A program made the position numbers and the translations under genes. Under the pieces are notes generated by a model. The model made no database searches and was not told the origin of the DNA. It saw only the letters and a list, made by a program, of their open reading frames with translations. A DNA stretch of 63,865 nt from Acidobacteriota bacterium. GTDB lineage: Bacteria; Acidobacteriota; Terriglobia; Acidiferrales; UBA7541. Location: positions 1 to 63,865 of the forward strand of contig QHYM01000106.1 of NCBI GenBank assembly GCA_003223295.1, written 5' to 3'. Below, piece after piece: positions 1 to 7,959 of this stretch (within the stretch, counting starts at the first letter, position 1; each line of letters opens with the position of its first letter).

Positions 1-742
1 TCGGGTTTTTTGCCAGGCAGCGTTCTATGACACGATCGATCTCCCGCGGTACCGCAGGATTGCGCTTTGAAGGCGGCAGCGGCTCGGCATAGAGGATTTC
101 CGAGCACACTGCGCCGACGGAGTTTCCGTCAAACGGGCGCGCGCCGGTCAGCAATTGATAAAACACAATTCCGAAGGAAAACTGGTCCGAACGCTGATCC
201 TGCGTAGCGCCCAAAATCTGCTCGGGAGCCAGGTAGGCAGGCGTGCCCTTTAGGCGATCGGAGTGTGAAACTTGCGTGGCCAGGCGCGCGATGCCAAAGT
301 CCCCCAGCTTCACCTTTTCTTCTGGTGTCACAAAAATGTTTCCGGTCTTAATGTCCCCGTGAATGATTCCGGCGCGGTGCGCCAGCGCCAGCGCGCGGGC
401 CAAGTCCGCGGCCCAGGCGCAGGCCCGCTGCACGGTTAGCGAAGAAGACTCCAGGCGTTCTTCCAACGTCTTCCCAGCGATGTATTCCATCACCAGGAAC
501 GGCGTGCCTTCCTCGTTGATGCCCACGTCGTAGAGCTGCACGATGGCCGGGTGAGAAAGCTGGCCAACCAGTTGCGCCTCGCGCAGAAACTGTTCTTCCA
601 GGTCTTCGCCGAAGCTGTGGATGAAAGTCTTCAGGGCCACGGTCCGGCCGATAACGTTATCTCGCGCCCGCTCCACACGGCTCGTGGTTCCAGACCCGAT
701 GCACTCCAGGGCTTCGTAACGGCTTTTTTGCAGTGTAAGCAT
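1..742 (-). CDS. Serine/threonine protein kinase (C-terminus beyond window)
   Basis: Hanks-type protein kinase, about 247 residues visible; the C-terminus lies outside the window. It starts at ATG 742, one base after the stop of the kinase upstream, so the two are translationally coupled. Visible motifs are a glycine-rich loop (IGSGTTSRV), the ATP-binding lysine in VALKTF, the catalytic loop HGDIKTGN, the DFG metal site and the GTPAYLAPEQ activation/P+1 segment. The catalytic loop has HGD instead of HRD, so this is a non-RD kinase, which normally does not depend on activation-loop phosphorylation. It closely resembles its neighbour and probably arose by tandem duplication. Substrate unknown. 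Whether a membrane or sensor domain follows cannot be seen. Confidence 0.9.
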   Translation of the reverse strand, partial: MLTLQKSRYEALECIGSGTTSRVERARDNVIGRTVALKTFIHSFGEDLEEQFLREAQLVGQLSHPAIVQLYDVGINEEGTPFLVMEYIAGKTLEERLESSSLTVQRACAWAADLARALALAHRAGIIHGDIKTGNIFVTPEEKVKLGDFGIARLATQVSHSDRLKGTPAYLAPEQILGATQDQRSDQFSFGIVFYQLLTGARPFDGNSVGAVCSEILYAEPLPPSKRNPAVPREIDRVIERCLAKNP

Positions 743-743
743 T

Positions 744-1634
744 TTAGGCTGAGCGCAAGAGCCGCCCTGCGCGGTCGCGTAAGCCGTTCCCATGGCCATT
801 GCCGGCGTGTTGCGCCGCAGGGCCCGGAATCGGCGTGTGCCGCGCAAGAGGAAAGAGGTCGTGCGCAAGAGTATCGGCGTTGGCGTAGCGGTTGGCAGGA
901 TCCTTCGCGAGGCAGCGCGCCACGATATCGTCGAACGCCGCCGAGAGCGAACGATTCGCGTGCGACGGCGGAAGGGGGGTCGAAGAAAGAACGCGCGTGC
1001 AGATTCCCTGCAGCGAGTCCGCGTCAAAGGGCCGCTGCCTGGTCACCATTTCATAGAGAACAATGCCTAAGGAAAACAGGTCCGAGCGCGCGTCCTGCGG
1101 TTTGCCGACAATTTGTTCGGGGCACCAGTAGGCAGGCGTGCCCGCCAGCGGCGTGGCTTTGGCATCGAGGCTGGCAAGCCGCGCCATGCCAAAGTCCATC
1201 AGCTTCACCTGACCTTCTTCGGTAACCAGCATGTTCGCGGGCTTGACGTCACCGTGAATCACGCCCTTGCGGTGTGCAACCGCCAGGGCGCTGGCGACGT
1301 TCCCGCCCCAGGCGCACGCGCGTTGGAACGGAATGCTGCCCTTTTCCAGAATTCGGTCGAGTGGCTGGCCCTCAAGATACTCCATCACGAGATAGGGGGT
1401 ATGACTGGCCTCGTCAATTCCCATATCATGCAGCGTGATAATGGCAGGATGAGAAAGCTGGCCCACTACGCGCGCTTCCTGAAGGAAGCGCTGCCGGGCC
1501 TCGCCATGCGCCAGTTCCTTGGGAAAAAGCTTAATGGCTACCAGGCGGCCGATGAGTGGATCGTGGGCCCGCGCCACGCGGCCGTGGGCTCCTGAACCGA
1601 TAATTTCGAGAATCTCGTATCTTCCGACTTGCAT
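744..1634 (-). CDS. Serine/threonine protein kinase
   Basis: Complete 296-residue kinase with little beyond the catalytic domain. The glycine loop is near residues 12-20, the ATP lysine at 35 (VAIKLF), the catalytic loop HGDVKPAN at 127-134 and DFG at 147-149, followed by GTPAYWCPEQ. HGD replaces HRD, as in the following kinase. The last 30 or so residues are rich in Gly, Ala, His and Arg, with no transmembrane segment, so a cytosolic enzyme is expected. ATG 1634 is preceded by a good Shine-Dalgarno (GGGAGAG, about 6 nt away). The next kinase starts one base after its stop, giving a two-kinase operon. Phosphorylation of unknown targets is inferred from the family. Confidence 0.93.
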   Translation of the reverse strand: MQVGRYEILEIIGSGAHGRVARAHDPLIGRLVAIKLFPKELAHGEARQRFLQEARVVGQLSHPAIITLHDMGIDEASHTPYLVMEYLEGQPLDRILEKGSIPFQRACAWGGNVASALAVAHRKGVIHGDVKPANMLVTEEGQVKLMDFGMARLASLDAKATPLAGTPAYWCPEQIVGKPQDARSDLFSLGIVLYEMVTRQRPFDADSLQGICTRVLSSTPLPPSHANRSLSAAFDDIVARCLAKDPANRYANADTLAHDLFPLARHTPIPGPAAQHAGNGHGNGLRDRAGRLLRSA

Positions 1635-1762
1635 CGTTGCCTCTCCCTCAGAAAGACCTTCTGCAATCGAGGCTTCAAGAGTAACAAGGCTGGGCGGCGA
1701 CCGGAATGAAGCGAGGGTAACGTTTTGGTGGGGTACGGTAGTACTAGGAGAAAATGCAAAGT

Positions 1763-1778
1763 ACAGGTTTTAACCTGT
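1763..1778. promoter_or_regulatory. 16-bp inverted repeat upstream of the kinase operon
   Basis: Perfect dyad ACAGGTT-TT-AACCTGT in the 219-bp gap upstream of the first kinase, about 130 bp before its start. Size and symmetry suit a dimeric repressor site. No regulator gene is adjacent, so its role is a guess. Confidence 0.35.
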
Positions 1779-1853
1779 TCATAGTAAACCGCTTACGAGA
1801 GCGAGACGAGGAAGTACAGGTAGCCTTGCCTTTCGATGACAGGTCCAGTTCCT

Positions 1854-2483
1854 TCAACGTGAAGGCGCTTGGACCACCGGCGCAAGCACTGACGCGGAAC
1901 GCAGGTGGGCTGGGAATTCGCGGATGAATTTCTTCATCGAGGGATGCCAGAATCCGTTGAAACCGAAGAAGTACATTTCTCCCATCGCTCGCTCCGGCGA
2001 CCATTTCTCCAAGGCCATGCGGTAGGTGGCCACAAACACCCCAGTGCGGTCGTCCCCAAACCGGCAATGCACAAAAACTCTTTGGTGCGGATCATCGCGG
2101 AACAACCCAAGGAATTGCGCCACCTGTTCATCGCTCGGAGGCGACCACCCGCTCACCGGGAGGTGCACGAAGCGCATTCCCAGAGCCTCCGCCGCGCCGC
2201 GTTCCCAATCCAATTTCTCACGGTCTTCGCCCCGAAGATCCACAATCGTCGTTACGCCTAACTTCTTCAGTTCGGCCAGCCCGTTTTCCTTAGGCTGCGC
2301 GCCGCGGTAAAGAACGTCGTTGATTTTTCCTGCGTTGTGAATTCCCGTGAGGTGCAATTTTTCTCCGTAAGCCGGCTGCACTACTGCGGGAGCCGCGGTC
2401 TGTGCTACCCCTTTTTCCTGCGCAAGTAGTTGCGAAGAAAGAAGTCCGAGGAGAATCAGAAAGAAAGAAGTTCGCTTCATCAT
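1854..2483 (-). CDS. Exported dual-specificity/tyrosine phosphatase-like protein
   Basis: About 210 residues. An N-terminal signal peptide (MKRTSFFLILLGLLSSQLLAQ) is followed by a cysteine-phosphatase domain. The P-loop VHCRFGDDRTG carries the C-x5-R signature (Cys about 140, Arg about 146), and an upstream VDLRGE strand is typical of DSP-like families. The enzyme should hydrolyse phosphomonoesters through a phosphocysteine intermediate in the periplasm or at the cell surface. I chose the paired ATGs at 2480/2483 because they place the signal peptide at the N-terminus; a longer reading frame to 2600 adds unlikely sequence. It lies downstream of no kinase promoter and has its own leader. Substrate (phosphoprotein, inositol phosphate or other) cannot be told from sequence. 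Confidence 0.85.
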   Translation of the reverse strand: MMKRTSFFLILLGLLSSQLLAQEKGVAQTAAPAVVQPAYGEKLHLTGIHNAGKINDVLYRGAQPKENGLAELKKLGVTTIVDLRGEDREKLDWERGAAEALGMRFVHLPVSGWSPPSDEQVAQFLGLFRDDPHQRVFVHCRFGDDRTGVFVATYRMALEKWSPERAMGEMYFFGFNGFWHPSMKKFIREFPAHLRSASVLAPVVQAPSR

Positions 2484-2616
2484 CGATTTGATGCAACCAG
2501 TGTAGCGCGAGGAGAAACTGTGCAAAAGGTGTTGAAGTCGAAGGAGTTGTCTGGGAAAGGCACCACTACAAATAGACGCAGCAGGTAAGTGTTTGACCAC
2601 ATTTTGCGTTTTTCAC

Positions 2617-2645
2617 TTGACAGGATTTTCGCATCCGTTGATACT
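2617..2645 (+). promoter_or_regulatory. Sigma70-type promoter for a structured RNA
   Basis: TTGACA at 2617-2622 is a perfect -35, and GATACT at 2640-2645 matches TATAAT at 4 of 6 after a 17-bp spacer. Predicted transcription start is near 2652. It points away from the phosphatase gene and toward the terminator at 2860, with no credible coding sequence between. Confidence 0.6.
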
Positions 2646-2651
2646 GCATTT

Positions 2652-2886
2652 CCAGATTCGGGGGACGTGCAAGCGCCAGGCGTCCGAGTCAAGAACGCTT
2701 GGAAGGTCCCGGCGCACACGGGGAACAGCCCGGTTCTTAGCGAAAAAATGGAGCGCGAAGTATCTGCTCCGCGCCCGTAGGTGGCGGAGTACCTGCCGTG
2801 AGGCTGCGTGCGGATTCCCAGCCGACGGCGGGGCATTGGCGTTTGACGCTCTGGGACTTACGACTGCTCGGCAGTCGTCTTTTTTT
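2652..2886 (+). ncRNA. ssrS: Structured non-coding RNA, possibly 6S RNA
   Basis: The interval between a consensus-like promoter and a strong intrinsic terminator holds no convincing protein. The ends can pair: CCAGA (2652-2656) with TCTGG (2850-2854), and AAGCGCC (2671-2677) with GGCGTTT (2838-2844, one G-U). Inside are hairpins such as GGAGC/GCTCC, GTAGGT/ACCTGC and GGCTG/CAGCC. The 3' strand CAGCCGACGGCGGGGCAT resembles the conserved CAGCC..CGGCGG.CAT stretch of proteobacterial 6S RNA, and the 5' GCAAGCG also recalls 6S. About 205 nt without the terminator fits 6S, which binds the RNA polymerase housekeeping holoenzyme. Alternatives are an Acidobacteria-specific RNA, or an nrdJ leader with an attenuator. 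The ncRNA is well supported; the 6S identity is only moderately supported. Confidence 0.55.
2860..2886 (+). terminator. Rho-independent terminator
   Basis: Perfect 8-bp stem ACGACTGC/GCAGTCGT with a TCG loop, followed by C and seven T. It ends the RNA starting near 2652 and insulates, or conditionally attenuates, nrdJ 148 bp downstream. Confidence 0.85.
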
Positions 2887-3033
2887 CGCTGGCGCCTTTC
2901 ACGAAGCCCGGAATCGAGTTGCGCTAGCTTTAGCCCAGACCCTGAAGCGAAGCGTGGCGCCCTGCTGCTGGCAGGGGAGTAAAATAGGAGGGTCCCCCGC
3001 ACGGTGGCGGGATCCAAGGCGCGGGAGGGACAA

Positions 3034-5832
3034 ATGGCAACCGTGAAGCATGCATTGAGCGGAAACTCGCAAACGACGGATGCGGCAGCGGAGAAAACCG
3101 CACGCACAGGGAAAGGTCTGGCCTTTTCGCGGTACTTTACCGACGGAAAGAAGTCCCCCTTTGACGCCGTCGAATGGGAAAAGCGCGTTGCGCTGATCGG
3201 AAACGAAAAAGGCGTGACCATCTTCCGCCAGGAAGATGTGGAAGCTCCCAAGACCTGGTCGCAAACGGCGACCAACATCGTCGCCAGCAAGTATTTCCAC
3301 GGCAAGCCGGGAACGGATCAACGGGAACGCTCGGTGCGCCAATTGATTGCCCGCGTGTCCAATACCATCGTCCACTGGGGCGAACAAGGCGGATATTTCG
3401 CCGATGCGGCATCCCGCGATGCTTTCAAGGACGAACTGACGCACCTGCTGGTCGAGCAGAAAATGGCTTTCAATTCCCCCGTATGGTTCAACGTCGGCGT
3501 ACAGGCGAAGCCGCAGTGCTCCGCATGCTTCATCAATTCCGTGCGGGATGACATGGGCTCCATCATGGATTTGGCGAAGACCGAGGGCATGTTGTTCAAG
3601 TGGGGCTCCGGCACGGGTACGAATTTCTCCACGTTGCGCGGAAGCAAGGAGACACTTTCCGGCGGCGGCATTGCCTCTGGTCCCGTGAGCTTCATGAAGG
3701 GCTTTGACGCCTTTGCGGGCGTCATCAAGAGTGGCGGAAAAACCCGGCGCGCGGCCAAGATGGTCATCCTGAACATCGACCATCCGGACATCGTCGAATT
3801 CATCGAATGCAAAATGAAGGAAGAGCGCAAGGCCCATGTCCTGATCGAGCAGGGTTACGACAGCTCGATTGACGGGGACGCCTACGCCTCCATCTTCTTT
3901 CAGAATGCCAATCACTCCGTGCGCGTCACCGACGACTTTATGCGCGCCGTGGTTGAAGACAAAGACTGGTGGACAAAGAACGTCGCGGACGGCCAGCCCG
4001 TCGAAAAACTGCGCGCGCGCGACCTGATGATGAAGATCTCGGATTCCACCTGGCGCTGCGGCGACCCGGGCATGCAGTACGACACGACCGTGAACCGCTG
4101 GCACACTTGCAAAAGCTCTGCGCGCATCAATGCCAGCAACCCCTGCTCGGAATACATGTTCCTGGACGACACCGCGTGCAACCTCGCGTCGCTCAACCTC
4201 GTGAAGTTCGTCACCACCGGCGGCCAATTCGACGTGCCGGCGTTCAAGCACGCCGTGGACCTGACCATCACCGCCCAGGAAATCCTGGTGGACAACGCGA
4301 GCTACCCGACAGACAGGATCAAGGCGAATTCGCATGATTTTCGTCCGCTCGGGCTGGGTTATGCCAATCTTGGCGCGCTGCTCATGTCCATGGCGTTGCC
4401 CTATGACTCGGCCGAAGGGCGCGACATGGCCGGTGCCGTCACTGCTCTGATGTGCGGCGAGGCTTATGCGCAGTCGGCGCGCATTGCCGAGCGCATGGGT
4501 GTATTCCCCGGCTACGAAGTCAATCGCGAACCGATGCTGGACGTCATCCGCATGCATCGCGAAGCCATGCGCGGCATTCAGCCGGATCATGTACAGGCGG
4601 AATTGTTCCTGGCGGCGCAGGAATCCTGGGACACGGCACTCCAACACGGCGAAAAATTCGGTTTCAAGAACTCCCAGGTCAGCGTGCTCGCGCCCACCGG
4701 CACCATCGGCTTCATGATGGATTGCGACACCACGGGCATCGAGCCGGACCTGGCGTTGGTGAAATACAAGAAACTCGTGGGCGGCGGACTCATCAAGATC
4801 GTCAACAACACCGTGCCCCAGGCGCTCATGAAGCTCGACTACACGCCGGAGCAATCCAGCGAAATCGTTTCCTACATCGACAAGAACGGAAAAATCGAAG
4901 GCGCGCCGTACCTGAAGCAAGAGCATTTGCCGGTGTTCGATTGCTCGCTCGCGCCACAAGGCGGCGGGCGCTCCATCAGTTGGACTGGCCACGTGAAGAT
5001 GATGGCGGCGGCGCAGCCGTTCCTCTCCGGCGCCATCTCGAAAACCATCAACATGCCTGAGGAATCGACTGTCGCAGACATCAGCAATGCCTATGTCGAG
5101 TCGTGGAAGCTGGGGCTGAAGTCCGTGGCTATTTACCGCGACAATTCCAAGCGTTCGCAGCCCCTCAGCGCAGCCAAGAAGGAAGACAAGAAACCGGAAG
5201 CAGCGCCCGCGCCAACGTCGGGAGCGGTGGAACCGATGCAGCGCGAACTCTTTGCGCGCGCCCAGCGCGAAAAAATGCCCTACGAGCGTGCTTCGGTGAC
5301 CCACAAGTTCAGCGTGAGCGGCCACGAAGGCTACATCACCGTGGGCATGTACGACGACCGGCGTCCTGGCGAAGTGTTCATCAAAATGGCCAAGGAAGGC
5401 TCAACCCTCTCCGGGGTGATGGACGGCTTGGCGCTCACCATCTCCGTGGGCTTGCAGTACGGTGTGCCGCTGAAGGTCTTTGTAGACAAGCTGCTGAATA
5501 CGCGCTTCGAGCCTTCCGGCATCACCGCGAATCCCAACATCCGCTTCGCTTCGTCGGTGCTGGATTACATCGCACGGTGGCTTGGCGGGCGATTTATCTC
5601 GTCGGACTATTTGAAGTTGAATGGTGGGACGCACACGGAAAGCGCTGGCCCTGCGGTTCCTGCTCCGGCGATTCTTTCGGCGCTGGCTTCTCTTCCCAGT
5701 GCGGCGACCACCATGAAGCCGACCAACGCGCATGAAGGCGCGCCGACTTGCAGTGAGTGCGGCATGCTGATGGTGCCCAATGGCGCTTGCTACAAGTGCG
5801 AGAACTGCGGCAGCACCAGCGGTTGCAGCTGA
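3034..5832 (+). CDS. nrdJ: Adenosylcobalamin-dependent ribonucleotide reductase (class II)
   Basis: 932-residue class II ribonucleotide reductase that makes deoxyribonucleotides using a B12-derived thiyl radical, with no oxygen requirement. Visible signatures include NSPVWFNVG and CSACFINSV near the N-terminus, the active-site finger-loop NPCSEYM (Asn 369, Cys 371, Glu 373), the APTGTIGFMMDCDTTGIEPD phosphate-binding region, and a C-terminal CSECGMLM..CYKCENCG zinc-ribbon-like tail from about residue 906. Its length matches the NrdJ/TSCPD-type family. I start at ATG 3034, which has GGGAGGG 4 nt upstream, rather than GTG 3004. It stands alone behind a structured RNA and terminator. No NrdR-type box was recognised. 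Confidence 0.97.
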   Translation: MATVKHALSGNSQTTDAAAEKTARTGKGLAFSRYFTDGKKSPFDAVEWEKRVALIGNEKGVTIFRQEDVEAPKTWSQTATNIVASKYFHGKPGTDQRERSVRQLIARVSNTIVHWGEQGGYFADAASRDAFKDELTHLLVEQKMAFNSPVWFNVGVQAKPQCSACFINSVRDDMGSIMDLAKTEGMLFKWGSGTGTNFSTLRGSKETLSGGGIASGPVSFMKGFDAFAGVIKSGGKTRRAAKMVILNIDHPDIVEFIECKMKEERKAHVLIEQGYDSSIDGDAYASIFFQNANHSVRVTDDFMRAVVEDKDWWTKNVADGQPVEKLRARDLMMKISDSTWRCGDPGMQYDTTVNRWHTCKSSARINASNPCSEYMFLDDTACNLASLNLVKFVTTGGQFDVPAFKHAVDLTITAQEILVDNASYPTDRIKANSHDFRPLGLGYANLGALLMSMALPYDSAEGRDMAGAVTALMCGEAYAQSARIAERMGVFPGYEVNREPMLDVIRMHREAMRGIQPDHVQAELFLAAQESWDTALQHGEKFGFKNSQVSVLAPTGTIGFMMDCDTTGIEPDLALVKYKKLVGGGLIKIVNNTVPQALMKLDYTPEQSSEIVSYIDKNGKIEGAPYLKQEHLPVFDCSLAPQGGGRSISWTGHVKMMAAAQPFLSGAISKTINMPEESTVADISNAYVESWKLGLKSVAIYRDNSKRSQPLSAAKKEDKKPEAAPAPTSGAVEPMQRELFARAQREKMPYERASVTHKFSVSGHEGYITVGMYDDRRPGEVFIKMAKEGSTLSGVMDGLALTISVGLQYGVPLKVFVDKLLNTRFEPSGITANPNIRFASSVLDYIARWLGGRFISSDYLKLNGGTHTESAGPAVPAPAILSALASLPSAATTMKPTNAHEGAPTCSECGMLMVPNGACYKCENCGSTSGCS

Positions 5833-5892
5833 GGTTTAATGCGGGCCAGCAGCAGCGGCCTGCCTGCAAGGAGACACGAAGACCCAAACCCG

Positions 5893-6231
5893 ATGAGCGC
5901 ACACCCTTCCGGTTCAGGTGTAGCAGCCCGGCTCGCCCCGGCCCAGCCCAAAGCCCGGGGCTTCCTTCACATCGACCGGCATGGAGGCGGTCCCCAGGCC
6001 ATTTATGTCGTCACCTACCATCAGCTGAACAACAACGGCATTCGTCCGAAGCCCGTCGAGGCCGTGGGCGCCCAGGCGCTCATCGAATTGCTCGAGCGTA
6101 TCGGCGTGGATTTCCATCTCCGCGAAGTGCGCGGCGCCCTCAAAGACATCCTCCGCCTCGGCTCCGCTAATATCCCCGGCCTGTGGCTCACCGACGAGGA
6201 AATCCTCGAAAAAGGCCTCGTCGAAAGCTAG
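5893..6231 (+). CDS. Hypothetical protein, 112 aa
   Basis: Small soluble protein 60 bp after nrdJ on the same strand, probably co-transcribed. The core reads GFLHIDRHGGGPQAIYVVTYHQLNNNG, then a helical stretch ALIELLERIGVDFHLREVRGALKDILRLG and an acidic end. No transmembrane segment, signal peptide or cysteine motif is visible, and I do not recognise the family. The start is uncertain: ATG 5893 has an AAGGAG about 20 nt upstream, and an earlier ATG at 5839 would add 18 residues. Its steady hydrophobic/charged pattern and position support a real gene. Confidence 0.6.
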   Translation: MSAHPSGSGVAARLAPAQPKARGFLHIDRHGGGPQAIYVVTYHQLNNNGIRPKPVEAVGAQALIELLERIGVDFHLREVRGALKDILRLGSANIPGLWLTDEEILEKGLVES

Positions 6232-6338
6232 CGGAATTCCCACTTGGCAATTGGGATGATCGGCTGGCTGGCAAAACTCCTCCCACGCATTTGCCAAGAC
6301 ACACGTATTCAGGAATGCAATTAAAGCTTGCCGAACGA

Positions 6339-6557
6339 TCAGCGAGGGCGCGGACGCAGCGGGGGCCGCGCCGTGAGCGAACGTGGGCGGATCCGGAGGC
6401 GGCCGAGCGGCGGCGGAACATTACGTAGAAAGTCTCCGCAACAAGGGCAGTGGCCGTCGTTTACGAGGGGACTGGTGACGTCTGCACGCAGCCAGTGACC
6501 GCGGGCCTCGCAGAGCGGGTTGATGCATTGCACGGTCAAGCCGGGCAGGTATTGCAT
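6339..6557 (-). CDS. Small zinc-ribbon-like protein, 72 aa
   Basis: Short cysteine-rich protein with a CINPLC pair and a CPCC pair about 26 residues apart (C-x4-C and C-x2-C), a plausible zinc ribbon, followed by a proline- and arginine-rich tail that could contact nucleic acid. ATG 6557 is preceded by TGAGGTG with a 6-nt gap, a strong ribosome-binding site, which is the main reason to accept so short a gene. It is a single gene between two plus-strand genes. Function unknown. Confidence 0.6.
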   Translation of the reverse strand: MQYLPGLTVQCINPLCEARGHWLRADVTSPLVNDGHCPCCGDFLRNVPPPLGRLRIRPRSLTARPPLRPRPR

Positions 6558-6994
6558 CGTTTCACCTCAGTGGCCGCAAAGCCCGTCCAATCGCGCGGCG
6601 CCAGGTAACAACTGCGACGCAAAATGGGCGGAGCCCCCTGGCGCCCTGCTGTCCCCCGCGATCCCCAGTAGCAGAACGCTTGGCCCGAAATCCGCAGCTG
6701 GGCTGCGGACAGGAGACCCGCGGGAACAGCGACGTTGATGGCGCGCATTCTGCCCTGAGCACTCTTTGGTGTCAAGGGGAAAACACCACAAGATATTGTG
6801 GTAAGGTTGCAGCTGTGAAAATCGGGATTGGTGCCCTGGAAATGCCGCAGGACTAAGTCACGGAGACCCTGGGCACTTGAAATTAGTGTCGCGAAGCGGG
6901 GAGCCAGGAAATTGGGCAACCTGTTTCTACGTATGAACAGTGAAGGTGGTGCGGCTCAACGGGTCTGCGGACGAGCCGAAAGACGGAGGAAGAA
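6558..6994. other. Intergenic region, 437 bp
   Basis: Divergent gap between the zinc-ribbon gene (minus) and the SPFH gene (plus). Apart from the dyad at 6785-6802 I see no gene, RNA or clear promoter. The left half is GC-rich with only short, unconvincing reading frames. Confidence 0.5.
6785..6802. promoter_or_regulatory. Inverted repeat upstream of the SPFH gene
   Basis: Dyad ACCACAA-GATA-TTGTGGT, 7-bp arms with a 4-nt centre, about 190 bp before the SPFH start. It has no T-tract, so an operator is likelier than a terminator. Confidence 0.35.
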
Positions 6995-7849
6995 ATGCCA
7001 AATCCAACAAGGTTTGAACTCGGTGGTGCTTTGCCGCCCATGCCGAATCTAAGCGGCGCTGGAAAAAGGATCTTGCAGCTTGCGGTCCTGGTGCTGGCGA
7101 TTATTTTGCTCCTCTCCAGCATAACTTCGATCCCTACGGGCAATGTGGGAGTGCTCACTCTGTTTGGCAAAGTGACAGGAGAAACTCTTCCGGAAGGAAT
7201 TCACCTGGTCAACCCGCTGAAGTCCGTGCAAAAGCTTTCGATTCAAACGCAGTCGCTGAAAGAGAGCGCGAACGTGCCGTCTAACGAGGGACTGATCCTG
7301 GCCCTCGACACTTCATTGTTGTTTCGCCTGGACAAAGCGCAAGCGGCATTCGTGTACCAAACCGTAGGCGAGGCTTACGTTGAAAAGGTCGTGGAGCCCA
7401 CGCTGCGCGCGGCGATTCGCGCGTCCACATCCGCGCATACGGCCAACGCGCTGTACACCAACGCGCGCGAGCTGGTACAGCAACAGATTCAGGACGAGCT
7501 GACCAAGCAACTCGCTCCGCGCGGCGTGATCGTGGAGAACGTCCTGCTGCGCGACGTGCAATTGCCGGCCATGCTGAAAGGCTCGATCGAAGCGAAACAG
7601 CAAGCCGAGCAGGACGCTTTGCGAATGAGCTTTATCCTTCAGAAAGAAAAACAGGAAGCCGAGCGCAAGCGCATCGAGGCCCAGGGCATTGCGGATTTCC
7701 AGAGGATTGTCGCGACCGGAATCAGCACGCAATTGCTTGAATGGAAAGGCATCGAAGCCACCGAGAAGTTGGCGACCAGCGCGAATGCCAAGGTGGTGAT
7801 TATCGGGAATCCGAAAAACGGGCTCCCCCTCGTTCTGGAGCCGAAGTAA
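6995..7849 (+). CDS. SPFH/prohibitin-family membrane protein
   Basis: 284-residue band-7/prohibitin-like protein. A hydrophobic N-terminal anchor (about residues 26-44, ILQLAVLVLAIILLLSSI) is followed by the SPFH domain (IPTGNVGVLTLFGKVTGETLPEGIHLVNPL..) and a charged Ala/Glu/Gln-rich coiled coil (about 195-235, KQQAEQDALR..EKQEAERKRIEAQG) typical of ring-forming prohibitins. Such proteins form membrane microdomain scaffolds, often with FtsH-like proteases or NfeD; neither is adjacent here. The start is clear, with CGGAGGA 4 nt before ATG 6995. It probably faces the periplasm, as in the HflK/prohibitin topology. Confidence 0.9.
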   Translation: MPNPTRFELGGALPPMPNLSGAGKRILQLAVLVLAIILLLSSITSIPTGNVGVLTLFGKVTGETLPEGIHLVNPLKSVQKLSIQTQSLKESANVPSNEGLILALDTSLLFRLDKAQAAFVYQTVGEAYVEKVVEPTLRAAIRASTSAHTANALYTNARELVQQQIQDELTKQLAPRGVIVENVLLRDVQLPAMLKGSIEAKQQAEQDALRMSFILQKEKQEAERKRIEAQGIADFQRIVATGISTQLLEWKGIEATEKLATSANAKVVIIGNPKNGLPLVLEPK

Positions 7850-7906
7850 GCGCGAAGGATGTCGTAGGCCGCAGTTCGGAAAAAAGACCAAGGCCGCCAA
7901 TTTCAG

Positions 7907-7949
7907 TACTACGAAGATTTTCGTTGACAATACGAAACTCTTCGTAGTA
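7907..7949 (+). promoter_or_regulatory. Paired BlaI-type operators over the blaI promoter
   Basis: Outer 11-bp arms TACTACGAAGA (7907-7917) and TCTTCGTAGTA (7939-7949) form a perfect inverted repeat. Each arm also belongs to its own inner dyad: ACGAA-GATT-TTCGT (7911-7924) and TACGAA-ACTC-TTCGTA (7931-7946). The -35 TTGACA (7924-7929) lies between them, and a poor -10 (TAGTAG or TAGGCT, 7945-7953) overlaps the second site. Two repressor dimers would cover the whole promoter, as expected for autoregulation by BlaI. Confidence 0.75.
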
Positions 7950-7959
7950 GGCTCCGTTC

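Noticed and set aside
2782-2797. B12-box-like GAGTACCTGCC upstream of the cobalamin-dependent RNR
   Set aside because: The rest of the cobalamin riboswitch core (GGTGxxAxTCC and CCCGCxACTGT regions) is missing, and a class II RNR using B12 would not be expected to be repressed by it. Best seen as part of the structured RNA.
2899-5325. 808-residue minus-strand open frame opposite nrdJ
   Set aside because: It is a GC-rich mirror of the intact nrdJ gene, with a His/Asp/Arg-biased composition and no domain or ribosome site.
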